From positions 1-43,535 of the forward strand of contig WFYI01000110.1 in the NCBI GenBank assembly GCA_015490155.1: a stretch of 43,535 nt of DNA. Direction: 5' to 3'. A model generated the notes under the pieces. It was not told where the DNA came from. It did not search any database and was given only the letters and a program-made list of their open reading frames with translations. Positions 1-8,428 of the stretch are shown here, in pieces (position 1 is the stretch's first letter; the number at the start of each line of letters is the position of its first letter). The DNA is from Aquificaceae bacterium (GTDB taxonomy: Bacteria > Aquificota > Aquificia > Aquificales > Aquificaceae). Position numbers and translations under genes: made by a program.

Positions 1-1265
1 ACGAGAGCCTGAACCTTTGAGTTTTTGATTTCCTCTTCGACGGCTTTTAGGTCTTCTTCTTTGATATTTTCCTCTTTTCTGTCTTCAATTAGCACGATTG
101 CCATGCCATCTTTGACCATGTAGGGACCGAATATCCTTTTTTTGCCGAACACAAGCTCTACAATGTCTTTTTCTTCCATAACTACGAAGGAGATTATCTG
201 TTCAAGGGGTGTGTTATCAAAGGATATGCTTTTTGCCTTGGGAGTTTTGCCCTTTGACAGCTCCTTCTTGACTTTCTCTGCGTACTCGGAGAGTTTTTCC
301 TTTTTCTTTAAAGATATAAGTATGTCGCTTATCTCCCGTTTGACCTCTTCCAATTGCTTCTGGCGGGGTTTTAGGGTTTTATAAAACTGGATAACGTAGT
401 AGGTATTTCCCACCTTTACTATGGAGATTCTGTCCTCTTCCGAGAGGGCTTTAAGAGAGCTTTCAACCGCTTTGGGTAATTTTTCACTAAGTTTGCCCTG
501 AGATAGGAAGATTTCCCTAAAGCCTCCTTCCTCTTTACCGGATTTCAAGTCGTTGTAGAGTTTGTGAGCTTTCTTCTTGTCTTCGATTTCCCAAACTCTG
601 AAGAGCTTTTTTTGAAGGGTCATGAACCTGCTTTTGTTTTTTTCGTAATACTCTTTAATCTCCTTTTCCGAGGGTTTGTAGCTTAGCTTTACGTCTTGCG
701 GAGTAACTATCACCAACTTGCCCTTTACCTTTACGGACTTCAGCTTTTTATCTACCTCAAGCTCCTTGTCAGTTAAGTAAGCTCCGTAGCCTACGAAGTT
801 CACGAACTTGTTTACCGTTAAGGATTTCTTGACATCTTCCTCGTACTCAACCGGTGTAAGGTTCATCCTGTCAAGAAGCTCTACATACCTGTTGTAATCA
901 AACTTCCCGTTTACTTTAAATATCTCTTGGTTCAGTATTTCTTCGGAAACCTCTCTGTCCGAAACTATTATTCCCAGCTCCTTTGCCTTCAGGTAGACAA
1001 GCTCTCTGTTTACCATCAAGGAGATTATTTGCCTCTTTATAAAGGGAGCTGCCTCCTTGTTGTTAAGGAGGTCGGAGTACTTTAAAAGCTCCTTTCTGAA
1101 CTCTCTGGGCGTTATACAGGAATCTTCTACCTTTGCCACGCACCTTTGGTCTCCGAACATCTGCCTTATGTCCTGAACGGAAAACATCCAGAATAGAAAA
1201 GAAATTGAGGCTATGGCGATTATCCCCGCCGCTATTCCCTTGTGCTTTTGTATTAAACCGTACAT
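1..1265 (-). CDS. SurA/PpiD-like periplasmic folding factor, partial
   Basis: The gene begins at the ATG on the minus strand at 1265 and stays open to the window edge, so about 421 N-terminal residues are visible and the C-terminus is missing. Residues about 8-28 form one membrane segment, as in PpiD, which is anchored in the inner membrane and faces the periplasm. A SurA_N/PpiD-type chaperone region follows (about 40-190), then a segment resembling parvulin-family linkers (an EYYEKNKSRF-like stretch). I see no convincing complete parvulin catalytic core in the visible part, so a chaperone role with a weak or absent isomerase is likely. The family helps outer-membrane proteins fold. tRNA-Met lies immediately upstream on the same strand, so the two may share a transcript. 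The family assignment is from domain order, not from a search. Confidence 0.75.
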   Translation of the reverse strand, partial: MYGLIQKHKGIAAGIIAIASISFLFWMFSVQDIRQMFGDQRCVAKVEDSCITPREFRKELLKYSDLLNNKEAAPFIKRQIISLMVNRELVYLKAKELGIIVSDREVSEEILNQEIFKVNGKFDYNRYVELLDRMNLTPVEYEEDVKKSLTVNKFVNFVGYGAYLTDKELEVDKKLKSVKVKGKLVIVTPQDVKLSYKPSEKEIKEYYEKNKSRFMTLQKKLFRVWEIEDKKKAHKLYNDLKSGKEEGGFREIFLSQGKLSEKLPKAVESSLKALSEEDRISIVKVGNTYYVIQFYKTLKPRQKQLEEVKREISDILISLKKKEKLSEYAEKVKKELSKGKTPKAKSISFDNTPLEQIISFVVMEEKDIVELVFGKKRIFGPYMVKDGMAIVLIEDRKEENIKEEDLKAVEEEIKNSKVQAL

Positions 1266-1279
1266 TTCTTTATCCTTTA

Positions 1280-1353
1280 TGGCGGCGGGAGGAGTCGAAC
1301 CTCCGACCTGGGACTTATGAGATCCCCGCTCTAACCACCTGAGCTACGCCGCC
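1280..1353 (-). tRNA. tRNA-Met (CAT), elongator type
   Basis: The minus strand reads a full cloverleaf. The acceptor stem is GGCGGCG/CGCCGCC with discriminator A, the D arm is GCTC/GAGC, and a T arm with GGTTCGACTCC follows. The anticodon stem GGGAT/GTCCC encloses the loop CTCATAA, giving anticodon CAT. The first acceptor pair is a normal G-C, unlike the mismatched start of initiator tRNA. The G-C-rich acceptor matches elongator tRNA-Met. A tRNA-Ile with modified CAT is the alternative and cannot be excluded by eye. CCA is not encoded. Confidence 0.93.
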
Positions 1354-1367
1354 GCAACAAGCTAAAA

Positions 1368-1373
1368 ATTATA
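1368..1373 (-). promoter_or_regulatory. Possible -10 box for tRNA-Met
   Basis: A perfect TATAAT on the minus strand lies about 15 bases upstream of the tRNA 5' end, in the last bases before the stop of the CsgG-domain gene. I do not see a good -35 at 16-18 bases, so this is only a candidate promoter. Confidence 0.35.
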
Positions 1374-2828
1374 CTACCTACCGAAGGTCGAGAGCTTAAT
1401 ATCCGTTATGAAACTGTAATCTCCTTTCTCTATGTCGTCCGCAAAGAGGGTAAATATGAGCTTGCCCTTGAGCATGCCGAGGGCTACGCTGTCCGCTTGA
1501 ACGGTTCCCCACCTTCTACCGTCAACGAACACGGATACTGTACTTCCCTTTTTCATGATACCTACGGTGTGAACCTTTCCGTTGGCATCTATCCGCGGTA
1601 AGGGTTTGTCCTGAAAGCTAAGCTCACCGCCTTGGTTGTAGAAGAGCTTGAGTATCGAGCCGGGCTTTCCTACGAATAGTGTCATCTTTTCGGTATACCC
1701 GGTTTTGCCTCTGAGATAGACCTTAAACTCAAGCGACCAATCGGAGGAAGGTTTGAACCCTGCCACATCTTTTTCAAATACCAACTCTCCCCTTATGGAG
1801 GCAAGCCACTTCTTGCCGTTGAACTCTATACACTCTCCCGTTCCCCTGACTATGTTCACCGAGGAGGGAACTACATCGCAGGAGGAGAAGTTTTCCTCCC
1901 ACAGGACTTTATCTCCGTGCCTGAAGGTTGCAGAAGCGCGCCTTATTCCGCCTTCCGCCACAGGTGTCTCCGCGGCAGGTCTCTTAATCACTGGTTCAGG
2001 TTCCTGAGAGACCGGTTGGGTCGGGGGTGCGGGTGTTGTAGGTGTGGTTACCGCGTAGGGTCTGACTTCGTTCACTATCAGAGTAACCGCTCTCGCTATC
2101 AGGTCTCTGGTAGCTTCCTCAAGGGGGGTGTTCTTAAACGCCTCAAACCAACCGCCGGCTATTGTGCTTCCCAAAAGCCCTCCTGCCCCGAGTCCGAACT
2201 TCCACCTCTCGGATTTTCCCTCCACCGTCTTCGCCGAGAGTATCTCGGCGTCCCTCACTCTGACTATCCTCAAGTCCAGCCCTATGTGAGCTTTGTTCTT
2301 TCCGGCTTTTATACCCAAGCCTCCTATCGGGAGGGGTATGACAACTCCGCCTCCTCCCATTCCTGAAGCGTTAAGCTCGAGGGCTGTAACCGAACCTATT
2401 ATCAGGAAGTCCGCACCTTTAAGGGTCTGCTTGGGCTGAATGCCCAACATCTTCAACTCTTCTTGAATCTCCTGCAAAGCCTCCCTTTCAAGTACCTTAA
2501 AACAGCCCGTCTGGGCGAGAGCTGTAACGAGCATGTCTGCAAGCCCATCTCCGAGAGCCTGTGGCGAAAGCTGTATGTAGGTATTTCCGAAAACGAGCCT
2601 TCCTCCCTGACAGGCGGCGGCTTTACACTTAAAGCTCCTTGCAACTACGGTTCCCAAGGGCTTACTACACTTGGGAAGCTCTAACTTTCTCTCTTTAATA
2701 TCCTTTGCGTACTCTCCGGAGGTAGTAGGTGTTTCGGGACCTGCGCTTTCCTCTTCGTCTTCAAACTGCGAAAAGGCAAACCCTATTATAAGTACCAAGC
2801 TAAAGAATACGCTCCAAAATCTTTTCAT
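1374..2828 (-). CDS. CsgG-domain secreted protein with C-terminal lectin-like domain
   Basis: The 484-residue protein starts with a typical signal peptide (Met-Lys-Arg, hydrophobic run, cleavage near Phe-Ser-Gln at about 21) and no lipobox Cys. Residues about 80-250 look like the CsgG/HfaB family: a conserved start (LGDGLADMLVTAL), 'FKVLERE', a GADFLIIGSV strand, and a glycine-rich stretch. CsgG makes an outer-membrane channel for curli, and relatives act as envelope assembly lipoproteins. After a Pro/Thr-rich linker (about 253-285), the last about 170 residues resemble a concanavalin/LamG-type beta sandwich (WSLEFKVYLRG, VSVFVDGRRWG). This combination suggests a surface or periplasmic scaffold rather than a classic curli pore. 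A good ribosome binding site (GGGAGGT) precedes the ATG. Confidence 0.75.
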   Translation of the reverse strand: MKRFWSVFFSLVLIIGFAFSQFEDEEESAGPETPTTSGEYAKDIKERKLELPKCSKPLGTVVARSFKCKAAACQGGRLVFGNTYIQLSPQALGDGLADMLVTALAQTGCFKVLEREALQEIQEELKMLGIQPKQTLKGADFLIIGSVTALELNASGMGGGGVVIPLPIGGLGIKAGKNKAHIGLDLRIVRVRDAEILSAKTVEGKSERWKFGLGAGGLLGSTIAGGWFEAFKNTPLEEATRDLIARAVTLIVNEVRPYAVTTPTTPAPPTQPVSQEPEPVIKRPAAETPVAEGGIRRASATFRHGDKVLWEENFSSCDVVPSSVNIVRGTGECIEFNGKKWLASIRGELVFEKDVAGFKPSSDWSLEFKVYLRGKTGYTEKMTLFVGKPGSILKLFYNQGGELSFQDKPLPRIDANGKVHTVGIMKKGSTVSVFVDGRRWGTVQADSVALGMLKGKLIFTLFADDIEKGDYSFITDIKLSTFGR

Positions 2829-2913
2829 CTCGTACCTCCCGTAAAAACTCCTTTATTAATTTAAAATTATAAATTGGTATGCGTTAGAATGCTTTTAGCT
2901 TAAAGGAGGAAGC

Positions 2914-3378
2914 ATGGAGTTTTTTTTCTTTTTAGATGTTTACGCGGACAGGTACCTCGTGGATTACTACATACTTACCTTTAAGCTCAGGGATACTACC
3001 TCAGTGGGCATATACAGCTGGGAAAGAAGGGGATACATAAACGAGGTCAAGAACTGGGAAAACTTTGTGAAAAACGCCTACGATGTGGTTCTCTACGAAC
3101 TCGGAGACGAGATAGAGCGTTTCAAAGATGTGGAAACCGGTTTAAGGGAGGGATACAGGATAGCTTACAGGGAGGCTTCCAGAAGGGGAGGAAGGGAGAT
3201 AGTTCCCGCCATGGGCCCCGGCAATCCGCCCATAGAGGTTATAAAGAGGGTTTTCCCCGAGGAGTTCGAGCTTGATAAATTCCCCAGAGACCTCGACAGT
3301 TTCCTCGAAAACATAGTTAAAGAAACACCGAACGAAGTTTCGAAAAGAGGTAAAGAGGATGACGGAATTCCTTTCTGA
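2914..3378 (+). CDS. Unknown protein coupled to hslU
   Basis: This 154-residue protein has a strong ribosome binding site (AAAGGAGG) and overlaps the start of hslU by 20 bases, which suggests translational coupling. I do not recognise the family. The N-terminus is aromatic and hydrophobic ([14 protein letters not shown]). The middle is acidic and mixed alpha/beta, and there is a Gly-Pro-Asn-Pro-Pro turn near residue 106. There is no clear signal peptide, cysteine motif or nucleotide-binding loop. hslV, the usual partner of hslU, is not in this position. The protein lacks the N-terminal Thr that HslV exposes, so it is not HslV. Its role is unknown. Confidence 0.8.
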   Translation: MEFFFFLDVYADRYLVDYYILTFKLRDTTSVGIYSWERRGYINEVKNWENFVKNAYDVVLYELGDEIERFKDVETGLREGYRIAYREASRRGGREIVPAMGPGNPPIEVIKRVFPEEFELDKFPRDLDSFLENIVKETPNEVSKRGKEDDGIPF

Positions 3379-4708
3379 GGTTCTGGAAGAGCTAACTCCC
3401 AAGAGGATAGTGGAGGAGTTAGACAAGTACGTAATAGGGCAGGACGAGGCTAAAAAGGCAGTTGCCATAGCCCTAAGGAACAGGTGGAGGAGGCAGAGAC
3501 TTCCCGAGTACATAAGGGACGAAGTGGCTCCCAAGAACATACTCATGATAGGACCTACCGGTGTAGGAAAGACCGAGATAGCGAGAAGGCTCGCAAGCCT
3601 CATAAAAGCCCCCTTTATAAAGGTGGAGGCTACCAAGTACACCGAAGTGGGGTACGTAGGCAGGGATGTCGAGTCTATGGTACGCGAGCTTGTGGAGTCT
3701 TCCTTTCAGATGGTAAAGTCCGAGAGGGTGGCAAGGGTCAAGGAAAGGGCGAGAAAGCTGGCGGAGGAAAGAGTACTTGACTACCTAATGCCCCAGCAGT
3801 TTACAAGCTTCGGTATAAGGGAGGCTCAAAGCTCTGAAAAGAGAGAGGGTTTAAGGCAGAAGTTAAGGAACGGAGAGTTAGACGAGAAAATCATAGAGAT
3901 AGACGTTCAGGAAAGGGTCATGCCAATGATAGGTATAGCGGGTCCCCCGGGGCTTGAGGAGTTAGAAAACCAGCTCAGGGAGATGTTTCAGAACATAGCA
4001 CCCTCGAGAAAGCGTAGAAAGTTAAAGGTAAGGGAGGCTTTAAAGATTTTGGAGCAGGAGGAGGCTGAGAAGCTGATAGACATGGACGAGGTTGCCCGTG
4101 AGGCGGTCTTCAGGGCTGAAAACTACGGGCTTATCTTCATAGACGAGATTGACAAGATAGCGGTTAAAACTCAGGGCGTAGGAGCAGGTGTTTCAAGGGA
4201 AGGTGTCCAGAGAGACCTCCTGCCCATACTTGAGGGAACTACCGTTAATACCAAGTACGGAGCGGTTAAGACCGACCACATTCTCTTCATAGGTGCAGGG
4301 GCATTTCACATGGCAAAGCCCTCGGACTTGATACCCGAGCTTCAGGGTAGGTTTCCCATAAGGGTGGAACTGAAAGCTCTGACCAAAGAGGACTTTGTAA
4401 GGATACTGAGAGAGCCTCAAAACGCACTTACGAAACAGTACGTAGAGCTTATGAAGACCGAAGAGGTTTACGTAGAGTTTACCGACGACGCCATAGAGGA
4501 GATAGCGAGGATATCCGAGGAGATAAACAACAGAACTGAGAATATAGGAGCGAGAAGGCTTCACACCGTTATGGAACGGCTTTTAGAGGACATATCCTTC
4601 AACGCTCCGGACATGCGCGGACAGCGCATAATAATAGACGGTAAGTTTGTAAAGGCTAAGCTTGAGAACATTACGCAAGACGTTGAACTCAGCAGGTACA
4701 TACTTTAA
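3359..4708 (+). CDS. hslU: HslU, ATPase subunit of HslUV protease
   Basis: HslU is the AAA+ unfoldase that feeds proteins into the HslV peptidase ring in the cytoplasm. At 449 residues it has the normal family length. Visible motifs are Walker A GPTGVGKT (65-72), the pore-loop GYVG (about 98-101), the I-domain insertion (about 110-245), Walker B LIFIDEID (about 258-265), a sensor region, and the C-terminal LSRYIL tail that docks into HslV. The ATG at 3359 gives the standard N-terminus ([17 protein letters not shown]). It overlaps the upstream unknown gene by 20 bases, and bcp follows after 15 bases with its own ribosome binding site. Confidence 0.97.
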   Translation: MTEFLSEVLEELTPKRIVEELDKYVIGQDEAKKAVAIALRNRWRRQRLPEYIRDEVAPKNILMIGPTGVGKTEIARRLASLIKAPFIKVEATKYTEVGYVGRDVESMVRELVESSFQMVKSERVARVKERARKLAEERVLDYLMPQQFTSFGIREAQSSEKREGLRQKLRNGELDEKIIEIDVQERVMPMIGIAGPPGLEELENQLREMFQNIAPSRKRRKLKVREALKILEQEEAEKLIDMDEVAREAVFRAENYGLIFIDEIDKIAVKTQGVGAGVSREGVQRDLLPILEGTTVNTKYGAVKTDHILFIGAGAFHMAKPSDLIPELQGRFPIRVELKALTKEDFVRILREPQNALTKQYVELMKTEEVYVEFTDDAIEEIARISEEINNRTENIGARRLHTVMERLLEDISFNAPDMRGQRIIIDGKFVKAKLENITQDVELSRYIL

Positions 4709-4723
4709 AAAGGAGGTGGTGAG

Positions 4724-5194
4724 ATGCTTAAAGAAGGAGATAAGGCACCCGATTTCTGCCTAAAGGGTATAGATGAGAAGGGAGAGGAAAAGGAGTTCTG
4801 CCTTAAAGACTTTAAAGGTAAAAAGGTAATACTCTACTTCTATCCCAAGGACAACACCCCCGGCTGTACAACCGAAGCCTGCGACTTCAGGGATAACATG
4901 AACGTTCTTGCAAACATGGGCTACACGGTTCTCGGTGTAAGTCCCGACTCCGTAAACTCCCATAAGAAATTTAAGGAAAAGTACGACCTCAACTTTATAC
5001 TTCTTAGCGACCCGGACAAGAGCGTTGCGGAGAGCTACGGAGCCTTCGGAGAAAAGAAGATGTACGGTAAGGTGACCAAGGGGATAATCCGTTCCACCTT
5101 TTTAATTGATGAAGATGGGAACATAGCGAAGGCTTGGTATAACGTGAAGGCTAAAGGGCATGTAGAAAAGGTTTTAAAGGAGCTGGGAGGGTGA
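4724..5194 (+). CDS. bcp: Bcp/PrxQ peroxiredoxin
   Basis: This thiol peroxidase reduces hydrogen peroxide and alkyl hydroperoxides in the cytoplasm, using thioredoxin. The 156-residue protein carries the family motif TPGCTTEAC, with the peroxidatic Cys at 48 and the resolving Cys at 53, five residues apart as in the PrxQ group. It also has the conserved Arg near RSTFLID. A strong ribosome binding site (AAAGGAGGTGG) precedes the ATG. The end overlaps the GTG start of nth by 4 bases, so a stress-defence gene and a DNA-repair gene are expressed together. Confidence 0.95.
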   Translation: MLKEGDKAPDFCLKGIDEKGEEKEFCLKDFKGKKVILYFYPKDNTPGCTTEACDFRDNMNVLANMGYTVLGVSPDSVNSHKKFKEKYDLNFILLSDPDKSVAESYGAFGEKKMYGKVTKGIIRSTFLIDEDGNIAKAWYNVKAKGHVEKVLKELGG

Positions 5195-5817
5195 AGGAAA
5201 AGGTTTTAGAGATAATAGAGAGGCTGGGCAAGGAGTACCCCAAACCGGAGTTGGAGCTTAAGTTCTCCAACGCCTTTGAGCTTCTCGTAGCGGCAATTTT
5301 GGCGGCTCAGGCGCCCGATAAGAGGGTGAACGAGGTTGGAAAGGAGCTTTTTAAGAAGTACCGTTCTCCTCAAGACATACTGAGTGTTCCCTTAGAGGAG
5401 CTTGAGGAAGACATAAAGAGTATAAGCTTTTACAGGAGAAAGGCTAAGCTCATTCGGGAGTGCTGTGAGGCTTTGGTTAAAGAGTTCGGAGGAGAGATAC
5501 CCAAAAGCGTTGAGGAGATGACGAAGCTTCCCGGAATAGGTAGAAAGACCGCAAATATGGTGATAGGCGGAGCATTTAACCTCCCTGCGATAATAGTGGA
5601 CAGACACGTTATGAGGGTTTCCCAGAGGATAGGTCTCACAAAGCAGAAAAATGCAGATAAGATAGAAAGGGAGCTTATGGAGGTAGTTCCTAAAGATAAG
5701 TGGACTCTCTTTTCTCTCCTGCTTATGAACCACGGTAAACAGGTATGTACGGCTAAGAGTCCCGCCTGCGATAGGTGTGTTATATGCGAGCTGTGTGAGT
5801 CCTGCAGTACTCTTTGA
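5191..5817 (+). CDS. nth: Endonuclease III (DNA glycosylase/AP lyase)
   Basis: Nth removes oxidised pyrimidines from DNA and nicks the abasic site. The 208-residue protein starts at a GTG that overlaps bcp by 4 bases. It has the helix-hairpin-helix LPGIGRKTA (113-121) with the catalytic Lys at 119, the catalytic Asp at 137 (VDRHVMR), and the four iron-sulfur ligands C186, C193, C196 and C202 in C-x6-C-x2-C-x5-C spacing. Two extra cysteines sit near the end. All key residues are present. Confidence 0.96.
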   Translation: MKEKVLEIIERLGKEYPKPELELKFSNAFELLVAAILAAQAPDKRVNEVGKELFKKYRSPQDILSVPLEELEEDIKSISFYRRKAKLIRECCEALVKEFGGEIPKSVEEMTKLPGIGRKTANMVIGGAFNLPAIIVDRHVMRVSQRIGLTKQKNADKIERELMEVVPKDKWTLFSLLLMNHGKQVCTAKSPACDRCVICELCESCSTL

Positions 5818-5818
5818 T

Positions 5819-6475
5819 ATGTCCGAACCCTTAGTTGAGCTTAAAGGTGTAAGCAAGGTCTATCTGGATGGCACTCAGGCTTTGAAAAATGTAGATTTTT
5901 CCCTTAATAAGGGGGAGTTTGTTGGGGTTGTGGGTCCCTCCGGCTCGGGTAAAAGCACGCTCCTCCACATAGCAGGAGGTATAGATAGGGCTTCCGAGGG
6001 AAGGGTAACTCTCTTCGGACGGGATATAACGGGCATACCCGAGGCTCACCTTTCCGAGTTCAGGAGGGGCAAGGTTGCCTATGTCTTTCAGTTTTATTAC
6101 CTGATGGAAGACTTTACCGTTTTAGAAAACCTCCTCGTGGTAGCAGAGATGCTGGGTAAAGGAAATGTGAAGAAAAAAGCCTTAGAGGTTCTGGACTTCC
6201 TGAGACTTTCCCACAGGTTGAACCACAAACCCCATCAGCTCTCGGGAGGAGAACAGCAGAGGGTAGCGATAGGTAGGGCATTAATCTTAGACCCTAAGCT
6301 CATAATAGCCGACGAACCTACAGGTAACCTTGACCTTGAAGAGGGGAAAAGGATTTTCTCACTGTTTAAGTCCCTTAACGAAAAGGGGATAACCTTTCTC
6401 GTAGCTACCCACAACCAAGAGATGATACCCTTCTTCAGCAGGGTAGTACACCTCAAGGACGGCACCCTCGGGTAG
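5819..6475 (+). CDS. LolD/MacB-type ABC transporter ATPase
   Basis: This 218-residue nucleotide-binding subunit has Walker A GPSGSGKST (39-47), a Q-loop Gln at 91, the signature LSGGEQQ (141-147) and Walker B LIIADEPT followed by GNLD (161-172). The GNLD sequence is typical of the LolD/FtsE/MacB group, which drives lipoprotein release or other work at the membrane without moving a substrate through it. I use the ATG at 5819, one base after the nth stop, because it begins the standard N-terminus (EPLVELKGVSKVY). Upstream in-frame starts lie inside nth. No permease gene is adjacent, so the substrate is open. Confidence 0.88.
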   Translation: MSEPLVELKGVSKVYLDGTQALKNVDFSLNKGEFVGVVGPSGSGKSTLLHIAGGIDRASEGRVTLFGRDITGIPEAHLSEFRRGKVAYVFQFYYLMEDFTVLENLLVVAEMLGKGNVKKKALEVLDFLRLSHRLNHKPHQLSGGEQQRVAIGRALILDPKLIIADEPTGNLDLEEGKRIFSLFKSLNEKGITFLVATHNQEMIPFFSRVVHLKDGTLG

Positions 6476-6483
6476 TTGAGTTA

Positions 6484-6575
6484 CGGCGGGGGTGGGATTT
6501 GAACCCACGGCAGGGCTACGTTCACCCTGCAAGGGATTTCGAATCCCCCCCGTTCGGCCGCTCCGGCACCCCGCC
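6484..6575 (-). tRNA. tRNA-Ser (CGA)
   Basis: The minus strand folds as a class II tRNA of 92 bases with a long variable arm. The acceptor stem is GGCGGGG/CCCCGCC with discriminator G, as expected for serine. The anticodon stem GGGGA/TCCCT encloses TTCGAAA, giving anticodon CGA (reads UCG codons). The T loop GGTTCAAATCC is present. CCA is not encoded. Confidence 0.94.
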
Positions 6576-6587
6576 TGCAAGATAAAA

Positions 6588-6617
6588 TTAATATCTTATA
6601 TGAAAGTGCAGGGTCAA
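6588..6617 (-). promoter_or_regulatory. Promoter of tRNA-Ser
   Basis: On the minus strand, TTGACC (6612-6617) is followed after 18 bases by TATTAA (6588-6593). Transcription would start about 5 bases before the tRNA 5' end. The element overlaps the divergent start of holB at 6600. Confidence 0.6.
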
Positions 6618-7544
6618 GAGAAACCCTTAAAGTTCTTAGAAAGAATTTACGAATCTGGGAAAATTCCCAACTCCCTGCTTATACACGGTGTAGAAGGTAG
6701 CGGGAAGTTAGAGACTGCGGTAGAGTTTGCAAAGGGTTTACTCTGTGAGAACGGTTCTGTGTGGGGTTGTGGTACCTGTAAGTCCTGCAGGCTTATCGAA
6801 GGCTTTAAAGAAGAGCTTAAATCTTCCCCAGACAACTTGCGGGTTACGGAGGACATAGGGGGTAAGAGCGTCTTCGTCTATTTAAAAGGTTCACACCCGG
6901 ACTTTGCCCTACTGCCGCCCGACGGTACGCAGATACGAATAGACCAGATAAGAGGGTTGAAGAGCTTTTTATCCACAAAACCCCTTCTTGGTAAAAGGAA
7001 GGTTGTGATAATAGAGTCCGCACAACTTATGAACCTTCAGGCTTCTAACTCACTGCTTAAGGTTCTTGAGGAGCCTCCGGTTTACTCCCACATAATAATG
7101 ACAGCCACGTCTCCTGAGTCCTTAATGCCCACGGTCTCCTCCCGTTTATTCCCTGTTAGGTTTACACCGCTTAGAAAGGAAGTTATAGGTAAAGAGCTTT
7201 CCCTTAAAGATGGATTTTTACTTGAGTTATCGAAGGGAAGTTTGAAGAGAGCAAAGCTCTTTAAGGAAAAGGAGCTGCTTGTAAAAAAGTTCAAAGGATT
7301 TCCTCCTAAGTCTGCGGAGGAGTTATTTAAGCTTTCTTCTTATTTTGATAAGCTGTCTATCGATGATAAGGTGGCGGTACTTGAGGTAATGGAAGAAAGT
7401 GTTTACAACCTGATGAAAGTAAATAGAATTAATAAGGATAAGGCTTCCGAAATTCTGGAAAGGTTAAGGGAGCTAAGGGTTGCCTTGCAGCAGGGAGTAA
7501 AAGGGAGCCTTGCTTTGGTCTCCCTTGCTAAATTATGGAGGTAG
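6600..7544 (+). CDS. holB: DNA polymerase III clamp-loader delta' subunit
   Basis: The 314-residue protein belongs to the clamp-loader AAA+ family. It has a HolB/DnaX-like start, the zinc-type cluster C49, C57, C60, C63 (C-x7-C-x2-C-x2-C), the conserved stretch around HPDFALL and IRIDQIRGL, a NSLLKVLEEPP motif, and the SSRLFPVRF sensor. The P-loop GVEGSGKLE (30-38) lacks the usual Thr/Ser after Lys, in keeping with a delta' subunit that does not hydrolyse ATP. The ATG at 6600 is used because longer in-frame starts lie inside tRNA-Ser. No Shine-Dalgarno is visible. The stop overlaps the region that starts ricT. Confidence 0.92.
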   Translation: MKVQGQEKPLKFLERIYESGKIPNSLLIHGVEGSGKLETAVEFAKGLLCENGSVWGCGTCKSCRLIEGFKEELKSSPDNLRVTEDIGGKSVFVYLKGSHPDFALLPPDGTQIRIDQIRGLKSFLSTKPLLGKRKVVIIESAQLMNLQASNSLLKVLEEPPVYSHIIMTATSPESLMPTVSSRLFPVRFTPLRKEVIGKELSLKDGFLLELSKGSLKRAKLFKEKELLVKKFKGFPPKSAEELFKLSSYFDKLSIDDKVAVLEVMEESVYNLMKVNRINKDKASEILERLRELRVALQQGVKGSLALVSLAKLWR

Positions 7545-7549
7545 CAACT

Positions 7550-8428
7550 GTGAATTACATAAAGGTAAGGAGTTTGGATACGCAGAAGATAGGTACCCTC
7601 GACGGGTGTGAGCAGGAACTGGATAGGGATGAGCTTGTTGTGGTAGAAGACGAGGATAGGGGGGAAGATGTCGTAAGGGTAATAGGCTCAACCAAAGAGG
7701 TTCCTAAAAACGGACTTAGGTTCAACTTTCTTAGGAAACTAACTCCAAGGGATAAGAGGGTTCTCGACAGGAACGAGAACGAAAGTCAGAGAGCGTTTTC
7801 CGCGTGTAGGGAAAAGATTAAGGAGTACGGACTTGAGATGCACCTGCTCAAGGCATACATACCCTTGAGCAGTACGAAGGTGTTCTTTTACTATACCGCG
7901 GACAAGAGGGTAGACTTCCGCCAGCTCGTTAAGGACTTGGCGAAGGTTCTGAAAAAGCGTATAGAGATGAGGCAGGTGGGAGTCAGGGACGCAGTCCAAA
8001 TGATGGGTTGGGTAGGTTTGTGTGGTGAAGTCCCTTGCTGTGTAAGGTACCTTGAGAGCTTTGACTCTATTTCCTTAAAGGATATAGAGGAACAAAACCT
8101 TCCACTTTCACCTTCCAAGTTCACGGGACCCTGCGGAAGGCTCGTATGCTGTCTTTCCTTTGAGAGGAATAACTACTTAATCAAGAGAATTCTACCTGAG
8201 CCAAATACGAGAATATGCTTGGACGGTAAAGAGGCAGAGGTTCTACACATAGACCCAATGAGGAATACCATAACTCTCGCCTTTGAAGACAGAAAAAGGG
8301 AACTTAACCTCGAAGAAATTCTTCCAAAGGGCTACGAGGTCGCCGTAAAGAGGTGTGAGAGCTGTAACGAGTGCTGTGCAAGGCACACTCACTTAGAGGG
8401 CGTAGATGAGAGTGTTAACTTCTCCTGA
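7550..8428 (+). CDS. ricT: RicT/YaaT-like PSP1-domain protein
   Basis: This 292-residue PSP1-domain protein matches the YaaT/RicT group, which in Bacillus forms an iron-sulfur complex affecting RNA maturation. The neighbour holB is the same as in Firmicutes, which supports the call. I choose the GTG at 7550 because GGAGG lies 8 bases upstream; an ATG at 7535 in the same frame is the alternative. Conserved cysteines are C158, C163, C164, C195, C200 and C201. The C-terminus adds CESCNECC (C269, C272, C275, C276), another possible metal site. It overlaps the next gene by 23 bases. Confidence 0.88.
   Translation: MNYIKVRSLDTQKIGTLDGCEQELDRDELVVVEDEDRGEDVVRVIGSTKEVPKNGLRFNFLRKLTPRDKRVLDRNENESQRAFSACREKIKEYGLEMHLLKAYIPLSSTKVFFYYTADKRVDFRQLVKDLAKVLKKRIEMRQVGVRDAVQMMGWVGLCGEVPCCVRYLESFDSISLKDIEEQNLPLSPSKFTGPCGRLVCCLSFERNNYLIKRILPEPNTRICLDGKEAEVLHIDPMRNTITLAFEDRKRELNLEEILPKGYEVAVKRCESCNECCARHTHLEGVDESVNFS

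Noticed and set aside
1917-2366. 149-codon frame on the plus strand
   Set aside because: It is opposite the CsgG-domain gene, has no ribosome site and no recognisable domain.
3142-3642. 166-codon minus-strand frame
   Set aside because: It covers the unknown gene and the start of hslU on the opposite strand. hslU is certain and the other strand has the ribosome sites.
5777-5818. Longer N-terminus for the ABC ATPase
   Set aside because: The extension lies inside nth and adds a Cys-rich stretch not seen in the family. The ATG at 5819 gives the standard start.
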